Notes under the pieces: model-generated | Told to the model about the DNA's origin: nothing | Seen by the model: the letters and a program-made list of their open reading frames with translations, nothing else | The model's database searches: none | Source of the DNA: Candidatus Methanophagales archaeon | GTDB taxonomy: Archaea; Halobacteriota; Syntropharchaeia; Alkanophagales; Methanospirareceae | Assembly: GCA_021161765.1 (NCBI GenBank) | Contig: JAGGZZ010000081.1 | Span: 1 to 39,404, forward strand | Reading direction: 5' to 3' | Length of the DNA: 39,404 bases | Position numbers and translations under genes: made by a program | Shown here: piece after piece, positions 23,342 to 31,178 of the stretch | Layout of the letters: every line of letters starts with the position of its first letter | How positions within the stretch are numbered: position 1 is the stretch's first letter

Positions 23342-24061
23342 CATAAAAATAACGGCTGCTGGGTAAACGAACGGCAGAGAGAACGCATAGAAAAAGAACA
23401 GCGTGAAAAAGATAATCCCTATGGGTATCGCTATCCGCTTGTCCCTTCTATTTCTATACCGTATTCTACTGGTCATCAAGCCACATAAAACGCCCATTAA
23501 AGCAATCAGAAGGAAAAAATACGGATAAAATTTCAAGGGTAATTCGATGTATACAAGCATGAACGACGCTAAAGAAATTGCAGCCATGGTAATCGGGAAC
23601 CCCTCAAAGTACACTTTTTCTTTTTCCAAAACAGAACCAGTGCTAAAAGGATACCTGGTTTCTTTCGCGTCGAACCTCGCAAGCCTTAACATCCCGCTTA
23701 TCACATACGCACCGCAGAGAGCCAATGCAATGTATGTGTAAGCGTAAACATGCAAATAATCGTTGAGAAGCACATACGTGACAATTGCAGGTGCGACACC
23801 GAAGGACACCATATCGGCAAGCGAATCAAGATATTTGCCTATGGGCGAACCACCTATATTTCTCGCTACTACGCCATCCAATCCGTCAACGACCGCCGCG
23901 GCTAAGATCAATACAAGCGCATTTTCAATTGCGCTCGCATTCGCTTTACGCAGCACAAGTAGTATCGCAGTGAAGCCGAACAAGGCATTGAGGACCGAGA
24001 GTAAATCAGGCGGTTTTATTAGCTTTAAAAGGCTCTCGTCAGAAAATTTAGTTTCGTTCAT
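23297..24061 (-). CDS. pssA: CDP-diacylglycerol/archaeol-serine O-phosphatidyltransferase
   Basis: A 254-residue membrane enzyme with several hydrophobic helices. The CDP-alcohol phosphotransferase motif is complete: DGLDGVVARNIGG followed by KYLDSLADMVSFGVAP (D-G-x2-A-R-x8-G-x3-D-x3-D). In archaea it makes archaetidylserine from CDP-archaeol and serine. Homology to serine enzymes rather than inositol or glycerol ones is inferred from overall length and the SFGVAP segment. Its extreme C terminus (TAFYIISPFFSFF) overlaps the convergent transporter gene. A TATA-like TTATACTTTATACAC (24068-24082, minus strand) from a dispersed repeat precedes it. Confidence 0.9.
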   Translation of the reverse strand: MNETKFSDESLLKLIKPPDLLSVLNALFGFTAILLVLRKANASAIENALVLILAAAVVDGLDGVVARNIGGSPIGKYLDSLADMVSFGVAPAIVTYVLLNDYLHVYAYTYIALALCGAYVISGMLRLARFDAKETRYPFSTGSVLEKEKVYFEGFPITMAAISLASFMLVYIELPLKFYPYFFLLIALMGVLCGLMTSRIRYRNRRDKRIAIPIGIIFFTLFFFYAFSLPFVYPAAVIFMLTAFYIISPFFSFF

Positions 24062-24065
24062 TTTT

Positions 24066-24231
24066 TCGTGTATAAAGTATAACAGCCTTCTATTTAAGAC
24101 ACGGATTTACACAGATTTACACGGATTTTTTTCTTGTTTGTTGGACTGTGTGGGTGGCGGGGCTATTTTTAATGGCATTGCTCGTTTCATCTTGTCTGTG
24201 TTAATCTGTGTCAATCTGTGTCAACAATTTA
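24066..24231 (-). repeat. dispersed repeat copy 7: supplies OB/HD stop, promoter end faces pssA
   Basis: On the minus strand GATAAATAAATTGTTGACAC contains the TAA stop of the OB/HD gene followed by the repeat's left end. The middle is longer than in other copies and G/C-richer. It ends GTGTCTTAAATAGAAGGCTG then TTATACTTTATACACG, and pssA starts a few nt on. Confidence 0.75.
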
Positions 24232-25212
24232 TTTATCAAAATGTGTTTTCGCTTTACCCAGATAAAAGAAACGGTCTAATCTCCGGCTGAAATCACTCCA
24301 TACTCCTTCTTTTCCTTTCGCCTCCTCCTGCTTCTGTATCTGCATGAATTCCTTGAGCTGAGAATCGAGCAGGTCGGCATAACATAATGCCTGCGCTTCT
24401 GCAAACAACGGCTTCACCGGGGAGCCCCAGTCACCGTAATTATGATGACTCAGGATAAGATGCAGCAGCCTGAGCTCAAGTTCTTTCGGGAAACTTTTTA
24501 TCTCTTTTATTTTTTCCCCCACCATTCGGTAACCCAGCACGACATGGTCTATCAGCCCGCCTTCTTCTGTTACGTCTATCCGAAACGAATATTTATACGC
24601 CGCTGTTTTCCCTACGTCATGCAGGATGGCACCCGCAAGTAACAAATCACTATCGAGTTCGGGGTACAGCCCGCAGATGGTTTTGCATATCGCTACAACC
24701 GATTGCGTATGCTCGATCAACCCGCCGGAGTAATTATGGTGATGGAATTTAGCGGCTGGAGCCCTCTTAAACGATTTCATAAAGGTGGAGTCGTGGAGAA
24801 AAGAAAAAACCAGCTGCTTAAGATATTCGTTCTCTATACTCTCCGCTGTTTTTAATAGCTCATCAACCAGAAAGTCTATGTTTTTCGATGTTATTGGCAG
24901 ATATTCGGCGATGTCGCATGGTTCAGTACTTTTTTCAAGCCCTTCTGGCGTGAAGATTAACTGTAAACGACCTTTGAAGGATTCCACCACGCCCTTTATA
25001 CGAACAACGTCGCCGGGGTCGAACCGAGATGCGACTTCTTCCGCGTTATTCCAGCACTTCGCCCATATACTGCCCGAGCCATCTCCTAATTGCACCTGCA
25101 GGTAGTATCCCTCTTTTCTGATAAATTCCTTTAGTTCCTTCTCCATTACCAGAAAGGAGGAATCAATAGAGCTGCCAGCCTTTAAATCCTTTATCTTTTT
25201 TGTTTCGCTCAT
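24229..25212 (-). CDS. OB-fold plus HD-domain protein (YhaM-like 3'-5' exoribonuclease family)
   Basis: A 327-residue protein. Residues 1-100 are an OB-fold nucleic-acid-binding domain (SIWAKCWNNAEEVASRFDPG, VVRIKGVVESFKGRLQLIF). Residues 150-310 are a metal-dependent HD phosphohydrolase with FHHHNYSGGLIEHTQSVV and AILHDVGKT carrying the His-Asp pair, plus LSHHNYGDWG. This architecture matches bacterial YhaM/CbfA-type exonucleases that trim RNA or DNA 3' ends. It is the last gene of a dapB-transglutaminase-OB/HD run, starting 2 nt after the previous stop. Confidence 0.85.
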   Translation of the reverse strand: MSETKKIKDLKAGSSIDSSFLVMEKELKEFIRKEGYYLQVQLGDGSGSIWAKCWNNAEEVASRFDPGDVVRIKGVVESFKGRLQLIFTPEGLEKSTEPCDIAEYLPITSKNIDFLVDELLKTAESIENEYLKQLVFSFLHDSTFMKSFKRAPAAKFHHHNYSGGLIEHTQSVVAICKTICGLYPELDSDLLLAGAILHDVGKTAAYKYSFRIDVTEEGGLIDHVVLGYRMVGEKIKEIKSFPKELELRLLHLILSHHNYGDWGSPVKPLFAEAQALCYADLLDSQLKEFMQIQKQEEAKGKEGVWSDFSRRLDRFFYLGKAKTHFDK

Positions 25213-25214
25213 TT

Positions 25215-26687
25215 TTATTTTTCCTGAGAAAGTATATTTTCAATTGGAATGCCTTTCAAAAACAGCATTCCATCTGAAGACCCAATCGCAAATAGATAGT
25301 GGATGTCGCCATGTAAGTTATCGTAAGGCACCTTCTGAACTCGATAATAAATAGTTCCATCTCTCACGATAGAGCATTGACCGGTCCTTAATACCATATC
25401 GTCATGATTATAATATAATGGCACAGCATGATGTTTCGCAGAACCAATTACAGATGGGATATTAATGCTTTTCAGCAGCATACCTTCTGCAAAAGAATCG
25501 TCAGTACAATGCCCAATAAAGAAGTTATTCTCCTTAAAATATCCCCACATCCAGTCGGGATTGGCTATACATTCTGTTTGGATAGTTTTTCCATCAATTG
25601 TTATGTTAGGTGTTGAGGGCAAATTAGGTGGTTTATGTGGTTCTATCGGATAAATAAAGTGTTTTTCTTTGCTTTGACCCCAACCGTAAACGTAAGCGGA
25701 TATACATCCAGCTATCATATCTACTTTATCACCATAATGTTCACCGGCTGATGACCGAGCGACTGTTCTATTGAAAATTGTTAATAATTCTCCTATGGCG
25801 AAATTAGAGCGTTCTATGGGCTTATCGTTCAATTCAGCAAATCCGTTTCTGAACATCCAGTCTCTCATCTCTTCCAATGTGGTTTTATTGACAAACAGCC
25901 ATGCGAAATCCTCTGAATTCATCTGTCTGTCGTGAAATTCATCATACCAAAATAATGTTTTCTTTGTATGAACTGGAATTCCATCTTCGTATACAAATCC
26001 CATTTCTGGGGGAATCGGATAATAAATACCCATAGCGCCCCACACTAAACCAATATCCACTTCGAGCGGATAATCAGCAGCTTTCCAGGGAATCTCCTTT
26101 TCTTCTATGATTTCATCAGTCGCTTTTATGTAATCATACATGGCAGAAACATACTTTTTAACGCTCTGGTCAACCTGGTCATCACCGATAGTAACCACTG
26201 AACCATAATCTAAGGCTAAAGCCAAAGCAACCCGCTCATAATCTTTATCTATTCTGTTTGTGGATGCCAACCAGAACAAAACTTCCAGTTGAGTGTTGTA
26301 TTCTGGTGTTTCAAAATCTACCCAATGCCCTTTCTCTTCTGGCGGGACGCCGTACTCCTCTATCAATTGCAAACCCTGCTGAACTTCGGGGTCTGGGCTT
26401 CTCATTAGATTGGCAATTCGTTCTGCCGCTTCTATCTCCTCTTGTGTAATCCCATCTTGAATTTCTGGTAGATTATTGAAGTCATCAGCAAGGTCATCCA
26501 AGTTAAGCGTGATATCCTGTATAAAACCGCCGTTATTCATTTTATCCTTAGTTATAGTGTAGTTGAATTCTGTTATATTGCCTCGATTATCTCTTGCAAA
26601 AAATGTTGGCTGCACAAGTACCGATACCGCTATGCACACTGCTAATGCACCCACAAGAGAGAATAGCCTCTTTTTCGTTTTGTTCAT
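25215..26687 (-). CDS. exported transglutaminase-like cysteine protein
   Basis: A 490-residue protein. Residues 1-31 are a signal peptide or N-terminal anchor (MNKTKKRLFSLVGALAVCIA). A long extracellular region of unknown fold follows. The last third carries a transglutaminase-like triad: Cys394 in IGHCTDDSFAEG, His420 in AKHHAVPLYYN, and an Asp at 429-430 in NHDD. Such domains act as cysteine peptidases or cross-linking/amidase enzymes on the cell surface. It lies between dapB (21 nt upstream) and the OB/HD gene. No sortase-like or other anchor is visible at the C terminus. Confidence 0.75.
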   Translation of the reverse strand: MNKTKKRLFSLVGALAVCIAVSVLVQPTFFARDNRGNITEFNYTITKDKMNNGGFIQDITLNLDDLADDFNNLPEIQDGITQEEIEAAERIANLMRSPDPEVQQGLQLIEEYGVPPEEKGHWVDFETPEYNTQLEVLFWLASTNRIDKDYERVALALALDYGSVVTIGDDQVDQSVKKYVSAMYDYIKATDEIIEEKEIPWKAADYPLEVDIGLVWGAMGIYYPIPPEMGFVYEDGIPVHTKKTLFWYDEFHDRQMNSEDFAWLFVNKTTLEEMRDWMFRNGFAELNDKPIERSNFAIGELLTIFNRTVARSSAGEHYGDKVDMIAGCISAYVYGWGQSKEKHFIYPIEPHKPPNLPSTPNITIDGKTIQTECIANPDWMWGYFKENNFFIGHCTDDSFAEGMLLKSINIPSVIGSAKHHAVPLYYNHDDMVLRTGQCSIVRDGTIYYRVQKVPYDNLHGDIHYLFAIGSSDGMLFLKGIPIENILSQEK

Positions 26688-26708
26688 CCTCTTTAAGTGT
26701 CTTTTCTC

Positions 26709-27515
26709 TTATTCCTCTTCCAACTCAGCCATCATCTCATCCATCGAATATATCCCCGCTTCCTCTTTCCTGTTAATCCATTCAATGGCTTTTATCGCAC
26801 CCCGAGCGAAAGCTTCTCGACTGTGTGCACGATGTGTTATCTCCAGTCGCTCTCCCTTGCCCGCATACAATACCGTGTGGTCGCCAACGATGTCCCCTGC
26901 ACGGATTGCATGTATTCCTATCTCCTCATCCGTTCTCTCTCCTGTGATGCCCTGCCTGCCATAGACAAATGCTGTTTTTTCTCCGAGGCAATCAGCGAGG
27001 ATTCCCGCGGCTTTTACCGCCGTCCCGCTTGGAGCGTCCTTTTTATGCGAGTGGTGCATCTCTATAATCTCGGTATGATACCGGTATGGCAAAAAATGCC
27101 GTGCCGCATCGGCAATCAATTTCCAGAAGACGTTCACACCGATAGAGAAGTTAGGGGAAATAATAGCAGGGACATGGTCTTTTATAGCGTTTTCCATCTC
27201 TTTGAATTGCACCTCCGAGAATCCCGTGGTGCCAACCACGAGCTTTAGGTTGTTACGAGCGGCGGCTTTAACGTTTTCAACTGCTGCTGCTGCATTCGTA
27301 AAATCCACGAACACATCCGGCTTGACCCTGTTTAACACGTGCTCCAGTTCTTCTGGACTCGATATTTTTACTCCCGTTCCCGGTGCTATTTCTTCTCCTA
27401 CACCACGGGAATCAAAACCCGCCACCAGTTCCATATTCTCGGTTTCCAGAACGCTTCTCACCACCTGACCGCCCATTCTACCTCTTGCTCCCGCAACCGC
27501 TACTTTTATTGCCAT
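26709..27515 (-). CDS. dapB: 4-hydroxy-tetrahydrodipicolinate reductase
   Basis: A 268-residue NAD(P)H enzyme of the lysine/diaminopimelate pathway. The nucleotide-binding loop is VAVAGARGRMGGQVVRSV. The substrate/catalytic signature is EMHHSHKKDAPSGTA, with the His-His pair and the Lys. VVGTTGFS and SPNFSIGVNVFWKL are also typical, and the C-terminal domain closes normally. It heads a three-gene minus-strand run. No other lysine genes are adjacent. Confidence 0.95.
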   Translation of the reverse strand: MAIKVAVAGARGRMGGQVVRSVLETENMELVAGFDSRGVGEEIAPGTGVKISSPEELEHVLNRVKPDVFVDFTNAAAAVENVKAAARNNLKLVVGTTGFSEVQFKEMENAIKDHVPAIISPNFSIGVNVFWKLIADAARHFLPYRYHTEIIEMHHSHKKDAPSGTAVKAAGILADCLGEKTAFVYGRQGITGERTDEEIGIHAIRAGDIVGDHTVLYAGKGERLEITHRAHSREAFARGAIKAIEWINRKEEAGIYSMDEMMAELEEE

Positions 27516-27566
27516 GATTAATCCAAAAGTTAGCTCTTTAAAACTTTTAAAAAGGTTTATGTTTCT

Positions 27567-27602
27567 TTGATCAAACTTTCTTTGTGAAAGAAAGTTTGTT
27601 GG
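27567..27602 (+). repeat. perfect palindromic element upstream of RNase Z
   Basis: CAAACTTTCTTT, a 3-nt GTG loop, and AAAGAAAGTTTG make a perfect 12-bp hairpin, flanked by TTTGAT and TTGG. A second hairpin (AAGCATTCTTT/AAGAAAAGCTT) follows immediately before ATG 27629. The outer parts TTTGATCAAACTTTC and AAAGTTTGTTGG are repeated exactly within the coding region of the last large gene (38991-39019). Confidence 0.75.
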
Positions 27603-27628
27603 TAAGCATTCTTTCTAAGAAAAGCTTT

Positions 27629-28555
27629 ATGTTGCGAATAACGTTTTTAGGAACCGGTGGCTCGACACCAACGCCGAACAGGAATCCTTCTGCAATAGCG
27701 GTAAATCGCGAAGGGGAACTAATGCTGTTTGATTGTGGAGAAGGCACGCAGCGGCAGATGATGCGTGCAAAGACCGGAATGACGCTAAACTCCATTTTCG
27801 TCACGCATTTCCATGCTGACCATGTGCTCGGTATTCCAGGCCTGTTACAAACGATGGCGTTGCAGGGTAGGAAAGAGCCGCTGGAGATATACGGTCCAAG
27901 ACACGTGGATAAATTCCTGTACCATCTTCTGGCTTTGGGGTATGGAGGAAGGAGTTTTGAAGTAAAAGCGATAGAACTGAAACCAGGGGACGTGGTAAAA
28001 AGACCGAAGTATGAGATAAGAGCGATAAAAACGGTGCACAATATAGTAAGTATAGGATACGTGTTGGAAGAGGCAATGCGACCAGGGAGATTTAATCGGG
28101 AACGAGCAATAGAGCTTGGCATCAAACCCGGTCCTTTATTTTCCAAACTTCAATCAGGGCATTCCATTCTGGTAGATGGGAAAGAAATACGACCGGAGCA
28201 GGTTTTAGGACCGCCGCGACCGGGCAGGAAAATTGTATATACCGGCGATACAAGACCCTGCGAAAGCGTGATAGAAGCAAGCAGGGATGCAGACTTATTA
28301 ATACATGAGGGCACTTTATCGGAGGAAACGCAACGGTATGCGATTGAGTACATGCATTCGACTGCTGCGGAAGCTGCGGAAGTGGCGAAGAAAGCGAGCG
28401 TAAGAAAACTTATCCTGACGCACCTAAGCGCGAGGTATTCGGATTTAGGCGGTACGAGCAAGCTGGAAGAAGAAGCACGGCGTGTGTTTGAGAACACCGA
28501 AGTTGCAAGAGAGTTAATGACGATAGAAATTCCTTATAGAGTTGAGGGGGAGTGA
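27629..28555 (+). CDS. rnz: ribonuclease Z (tRNA 3' endonuclease)
   Basis: A 308-residue metallo-beta-lactamase-fold nuclease that removes tRNA 3' trailers. It begins MLRITFLGTGGSTPTPNRNP, the family start, so ATG 27629 is preferred over an upstream in-frame start at 27584 that would include palindrome sequence. The zinc motif is FVTHFHADHVLGIPGLL, with a later His in HEGTLSEE and LTHLSARY. VYTGDTRPC carries the bridging Asp. The last 10 nt of the gene overlap the 3' strand of the convergent RNase P RNA gene. Confidence 0.95.
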   Translation: MLRITFLGTGGSTPTPNRNPSAIAVNREGELMLFDCGEGTQRQMMRAKTGMTLNSIFVTHFHADHVLGIPGLLQTMALQGRKEPLEIYGPRHVDKFLYHLLALGYGGRSFEVKAIELKPGDVVKRPKYEIRAIKTVHNIVSIGYVLEEAMRPGRFNRERAIELGIKPGPLFSKLQSGHSILVDGKEIRPEQVLGPPRPGRKIVYTGDTRPCESVIEASRDADLLIHEGTLSEETQRYAIEYMHSTAAEAAEVAKKASVRKLILTHLSARYSDLGGTSKLEEEARRVFENTEVARELMTIEIPYRVEGE

Positions 28556-28870
28556 GGAGAGTAAGCCCCCTTCTGTTTCGGCAGCATTTATCTGCGCGCC
28601 TTCTTGATTTGAGGCTTGCACCCACGAGGTTGGTCGTTCCATCCGTTGCCATACGACCTCATCCTTGCGGAATCATTGCATTGGTATGGCACGGTATCGT
28701 TTCTATACCATAGCCAAGACTCTCGCCTTATGCCCTCACGGCATTCGTGTTTTCGCGGTGGAGGGACTTTCCTCAGCCAGCCCTTCGACAAAAGGTTGAC
28801 CAGTACATATTTTCCGTCAACGCTTTTTTTTTAAAGGGTTGTCCGGCAGCTGCCCTTCCTCTCTCCCCTA
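28546..28870 (-). ncRNA. rnpB: RNase P RNA (archaeal)
   Basis: The catalytic RNA that removes tRNA 5' leaders. On the minus strand CTGGCTGAGGAAAGTCCCTC holds the universal GAGGAAAGTCC (conserved region I). ACAGAAGGGGGCTTAC near the 3' end is conserved region V, and GGGTGCAAGCC lies before it. The outer helices can be found. P1 pairs GGGGAGAGAGGA (28868-28857) with TCCTCACTCCCC (28558-28547) with one A-A mismatch. P2 pairs GCCGG (28847-28843) with CTGGC (28780-28776). P3 pairs CCCTT (28838-28834) with AAGGG (28785-28781), with an inner GTTGAC/GTCAAC. Ends are estimates from P1. It follows ftsZ on the same strand but has its own promoter. Confidence 0.93.
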
Positions 28871-28888
28871 TATCTATATTGTTCTATT

Positions 28889-28902
28889 CCTATATATTTT
28901 TT
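28889..28902 (-). promoter_or_regulatory. TATA box of rnpB
   Basis: AAAAATATATAGG on the minus strand is centred about 26 nt upstream of the inferred P1 5' end at 28868-28870, the standard archaeal distance. It lies in the 44-nt gap after the ftsZ stop. Confidence 0.6.
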
Positions 28903-28914
28903 CTGTTCCGTTAA

Positions 28915-30045
28915 TCAGCGAATAATGGGTATCATATCTCCAATTCCACCTCTACGACCGGCACTTGCACCCACATTCTTTACCTTCAGGTTTGTAGTAC
29001 CCTCTTTTCGGTCTTCATATCTTCCACCGAATACCCATGTTGGCTCTACACCGGTAATTATCGCCGTCACCCTTGCTTTTCCCGCGTAATCGTTATCTAT
29101 TCTCGCTCCCCATATCACGTTTGCATCAGGATTCAAGTCGTAGGTGAGCAACTCCACGATGTCGTTTGTCTCGATCATTGTAAGGTCCGAGCCGCCGGTG
29201 ATGTGTATAAGAGCACCTCTTGCACCTCGATAGTCCGCTTCGAGCAGCGGATGGCTGAGCGCATCCGACACCACCGCTTCGGGTTTGTTCTCCGCTTTTG
29301 TTGTCTCGCCGACGAGCATCACCGCGACACCGCCTTCTGCCATTACTGCCTTGAGGTCGGCAAAGTCGAGATTAACCAGGGAAGGTTGTGTTACCGTCCC
29401 CGCTATGCCCTGTATTGTACTTGCAATCAACATGTCCATTGTTTTAAAAGCGTCATTCACCGAGAGGTTCCCCGCGTATTTTAGTAATTTGTCGTTCTCC
29501 AACACGATAACCGTATCTGTTGTTTCTCGCAATGCCTCTATCCCCTCTGCTGCCCTGTCTCTCCTTTTCCGTTCCACACCAAATGGGAACGAGACCATAG
29601 CAACGACAATCGCGCCCGCTTCCTTTGCTATCTCTGCAACAACGGGTGAAGCCCCTGTGCCTGTTCCTCCGCCCATTCCCGCAGTGAGGAACACAAAGTT
29701 CTTATCTGCCAGCAACACTTCTAATTCATTTCTGTCTATTTCCGCTGCTTTCCTCGCTACTTCTGGTGACCCTCCGGCTCCTAATCCCCGGGTAAGTGAC
29801 CGCCCTATCAATACCTTCTTTTCGCAACTTATCGAATCCAGGTGCAGCTTGTCGGTATTTATAGCTATTCTATCTACGCCACCCAGTCCCCCTAAGCTCT
29901 CTAACCTGTTCATAGAGTTGTTACCTGCTCCGCCCACACCAACGATTGCTATCTTCGGCACACCAAACCAATCTTCCTCTGCTTCTTCATTCACACCTAT
30001 TTCCTCTGGGCTATGCCCAAATATTGTATCCATCTTGTCTTCCAT
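28915..30045 (-). CDS. ftsZ: cell division GTPase FtsZ
   Basis: A 376-residue tubulin-superfamily GTPase that forms the division ring. VGVGGAGNNSMNRLESLGG is the nucleotide-binding loop, GMGGGTGTGASP the tubulin signature, and NLDFADLKAVM the T7 catalytic loop with its Asp. An acidic N-terminal tail (MEDKMDTIFGHSPEEIGVNE) precedes the GTPase domain. The C terminus ends VGASAGRRGGIGDMIPIIR, a short conserved tail that may bind a membrane tether such as SepF. It diverges from the coiled-coil/PRC-barrel/CetZ block. Confidence 0.95.
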   Translation of the reverse strand: MEDKMDTIFGHSPEEIGVNEEAEEDWFGVPKIAIVGVGGAGNNSMNRLESLGGLGGVDRIAINTDKLHLDSISCEKKVLIGRSLTRGLGAGGSPEVARKAAEIDRNELEVLLADKNFVFLTAGMGGGTGTGASPVVAEIAKEAGAIVVAMVSFPFGVERKRRDRAAEGIEALRETTDTVIVLENDKLLKYAGNLSVNDAFKTMDMLIASTIQGIAGTVTQPSLVNLDFADLKAVMAEGGVAVMLVGETTKAENKPEAVVSDALSHPLLEADYRGARGALIHITGGSDLTMIETNDIVELLTYDLNPDANVIWGARIDNDYAGKARVTAIITGVEPTWVFGGRYEDRKEGTTNLKVKNVGASAGRRGGIGDMIPIIR

Positions 30046-30099
30046 CCCCTTTTTTTTACCTCATTTACGTACAATTTTTCTTGGTAATTGTTTCCTTAA

Positions 30100-30150
30100 G
30101 AAGGAAGGGTTATATAAAGCTTCCGGTTAAATACGGTATATAAATAGTTT
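30100..30150. promoter_or_regulatory. divergent promoter region, ftsZ / CetZ block
   Basis: GGTTATATAAAGC (30109-30121) and GGTATATAAATAG (30135-30147) are two strong TATA-like boxes in the 180-nt gap between the divergent starts. The second is well placed to drive the 30234 gene with a leader of about 65 nt. The gap holds no repeat copy. Joint control of ftsZ and the CetZ block from here is possible. Confidence 0.5.
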
Positions 30151-30233
30151 TCAGAATAACTTTTTAGAAAGATAGAAGAGAATAGTAATAGAAATAGAAA
30201 TTTGCCGTCCTTGGAGAGAGGGGGAAAGTGAAA

Positions 30234-31130
30234 ATGGTGGATAAATTCAATGAAAATGCGAATGTATTAGCCGCTGAATATTGGAGATTAGAAAAAATAA
30301 CTGCTGATAAAGCGAGTGATGACAGGTTAGACGAGATAGAAGAGCTATTGGAAAAGGGGATAGGGGGAAAGCTAAGGGAGAAGCTGGATGCCGAAGCGAA
30401 GCAGCTGAGAAAGGAGAAGGAAGACAGAAGCAGTGCCGTTTTGAAGGTAGAAGAGGTTAAAAAGGAGCTATTAGAGCTAACTGCGGATTTTGCTCCTAAT
30501 CTTGACTCCTTTGATGGGACTTGCTTTCCCTACGATAGCGAGCATGAGCCGATTTCTGAAGCTTATTTCTCCGCTCTTACTAACAGCTTTCTTGGCAAAC
30601 CACAGCCAAGTATTCAATTTAAAGAGGCCACTTTTTCTACGGCTGGCATAGAAATTCACTCTGAGGAGAATTCGCCTTTGAAGGTTCTGGGGTATATAAT
30701 AATGATAATACAGGAGGCAGCGAAGCACATGCTCGGTATGGAAAACAAAATAGACAAGAGCTATATGCTGCTCAAACAGAATGGATACGCTCTTAGTGCA
30801 CTGGAAACGTTGATTAAAGAGGGGAGGAGACTGCGGATAAAGGAAATAAAAGATATTTCTCACCACGAAGACAAGGAATATAAAGAGCTTGTAAGTGATG
30901 ATACCTACGACAAAGAGCTTGTTAATGGCGTTGTATATTTAGTAAGCGGTGAGAGAGGGTATAACCTGGCGAAGGAATATGACGGTGAATACGAAGCGAC
31001 AGATTTTGGCGAATGGGTATGGCGAATTTGTAACAACGAGGTGAGCAAAGAGGAAGGGTTAGGGAAAAGAAAAAGTATTTCCGATTCAAGCTCGAATATT
31101 CATAAGATGCTGAAATTCTTTAAGAAGTGA
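30234..31130 (+). CDS. hypothetical coiled-coil protein, CetZ block
   Basis: A 298-residue cytoplasmic protein from ATG 30234 (GGAGAGAGGGGG about 9 nt upstream; GTG 30228 is an alternative). Residues about 20-80 are strongly heptad-like and charged (DRLDEIEELLEKGIGGKLRE). A middle domain contains SPLKVLGYIIMIIQEAAKHM and the C-terminal half is helical (LSALETLIKEGRRLR in context). I see no signal peptide or clear membrane span. I do not recognise the family. It diverges from ftsZ and is followed after 48 nt by the PRC-barrel gene in the same direction, suggesting a shared role. Confidence 0.7.
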   Translation: MVDKFNENANVLAAEYWRLEKITADKASDDRLDEIEELLEKGIGGKLREKLDAEAKQLRKEKEDRSSAVLKVEEVKKELLELTADFAPNLDSFDGTCFPYDSEHEPISEAYFSALTNSFLGKPQPSIQFKEATFSTAGIEIHSEENSPLKVLGYIIMIIQEAAKHMLGMENKIDKSYMLLKQNGYALSALETLIKEGRRLRIKEIKDISHHEDKEYKELVSDDTYDKELVNGVVYLVSGERGYNLAKEYDGEYEATDFGEWVWRICNNEVSKEEGLGKRKSISDSSSNIHKMLKFFKK

Positions 31131-31178
31131 AAAAACAAAAAAAACAAAAATTAAAAATAAAAGGTGAGGGGGGAAGAG

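Noticed and set aside
28588..28834. small ORFs of 67-72 residues at 28588-28834
   Set aside because: They lie wholly inside the RNase P RNA gene, whose conserved motifs and helices explain the sequence.
29285..30130. 281-residue plus-strand ORF
   Set aside because: Antisense shadow of ftsZ: Ser/Pro/Ala-rich, without domain signs.
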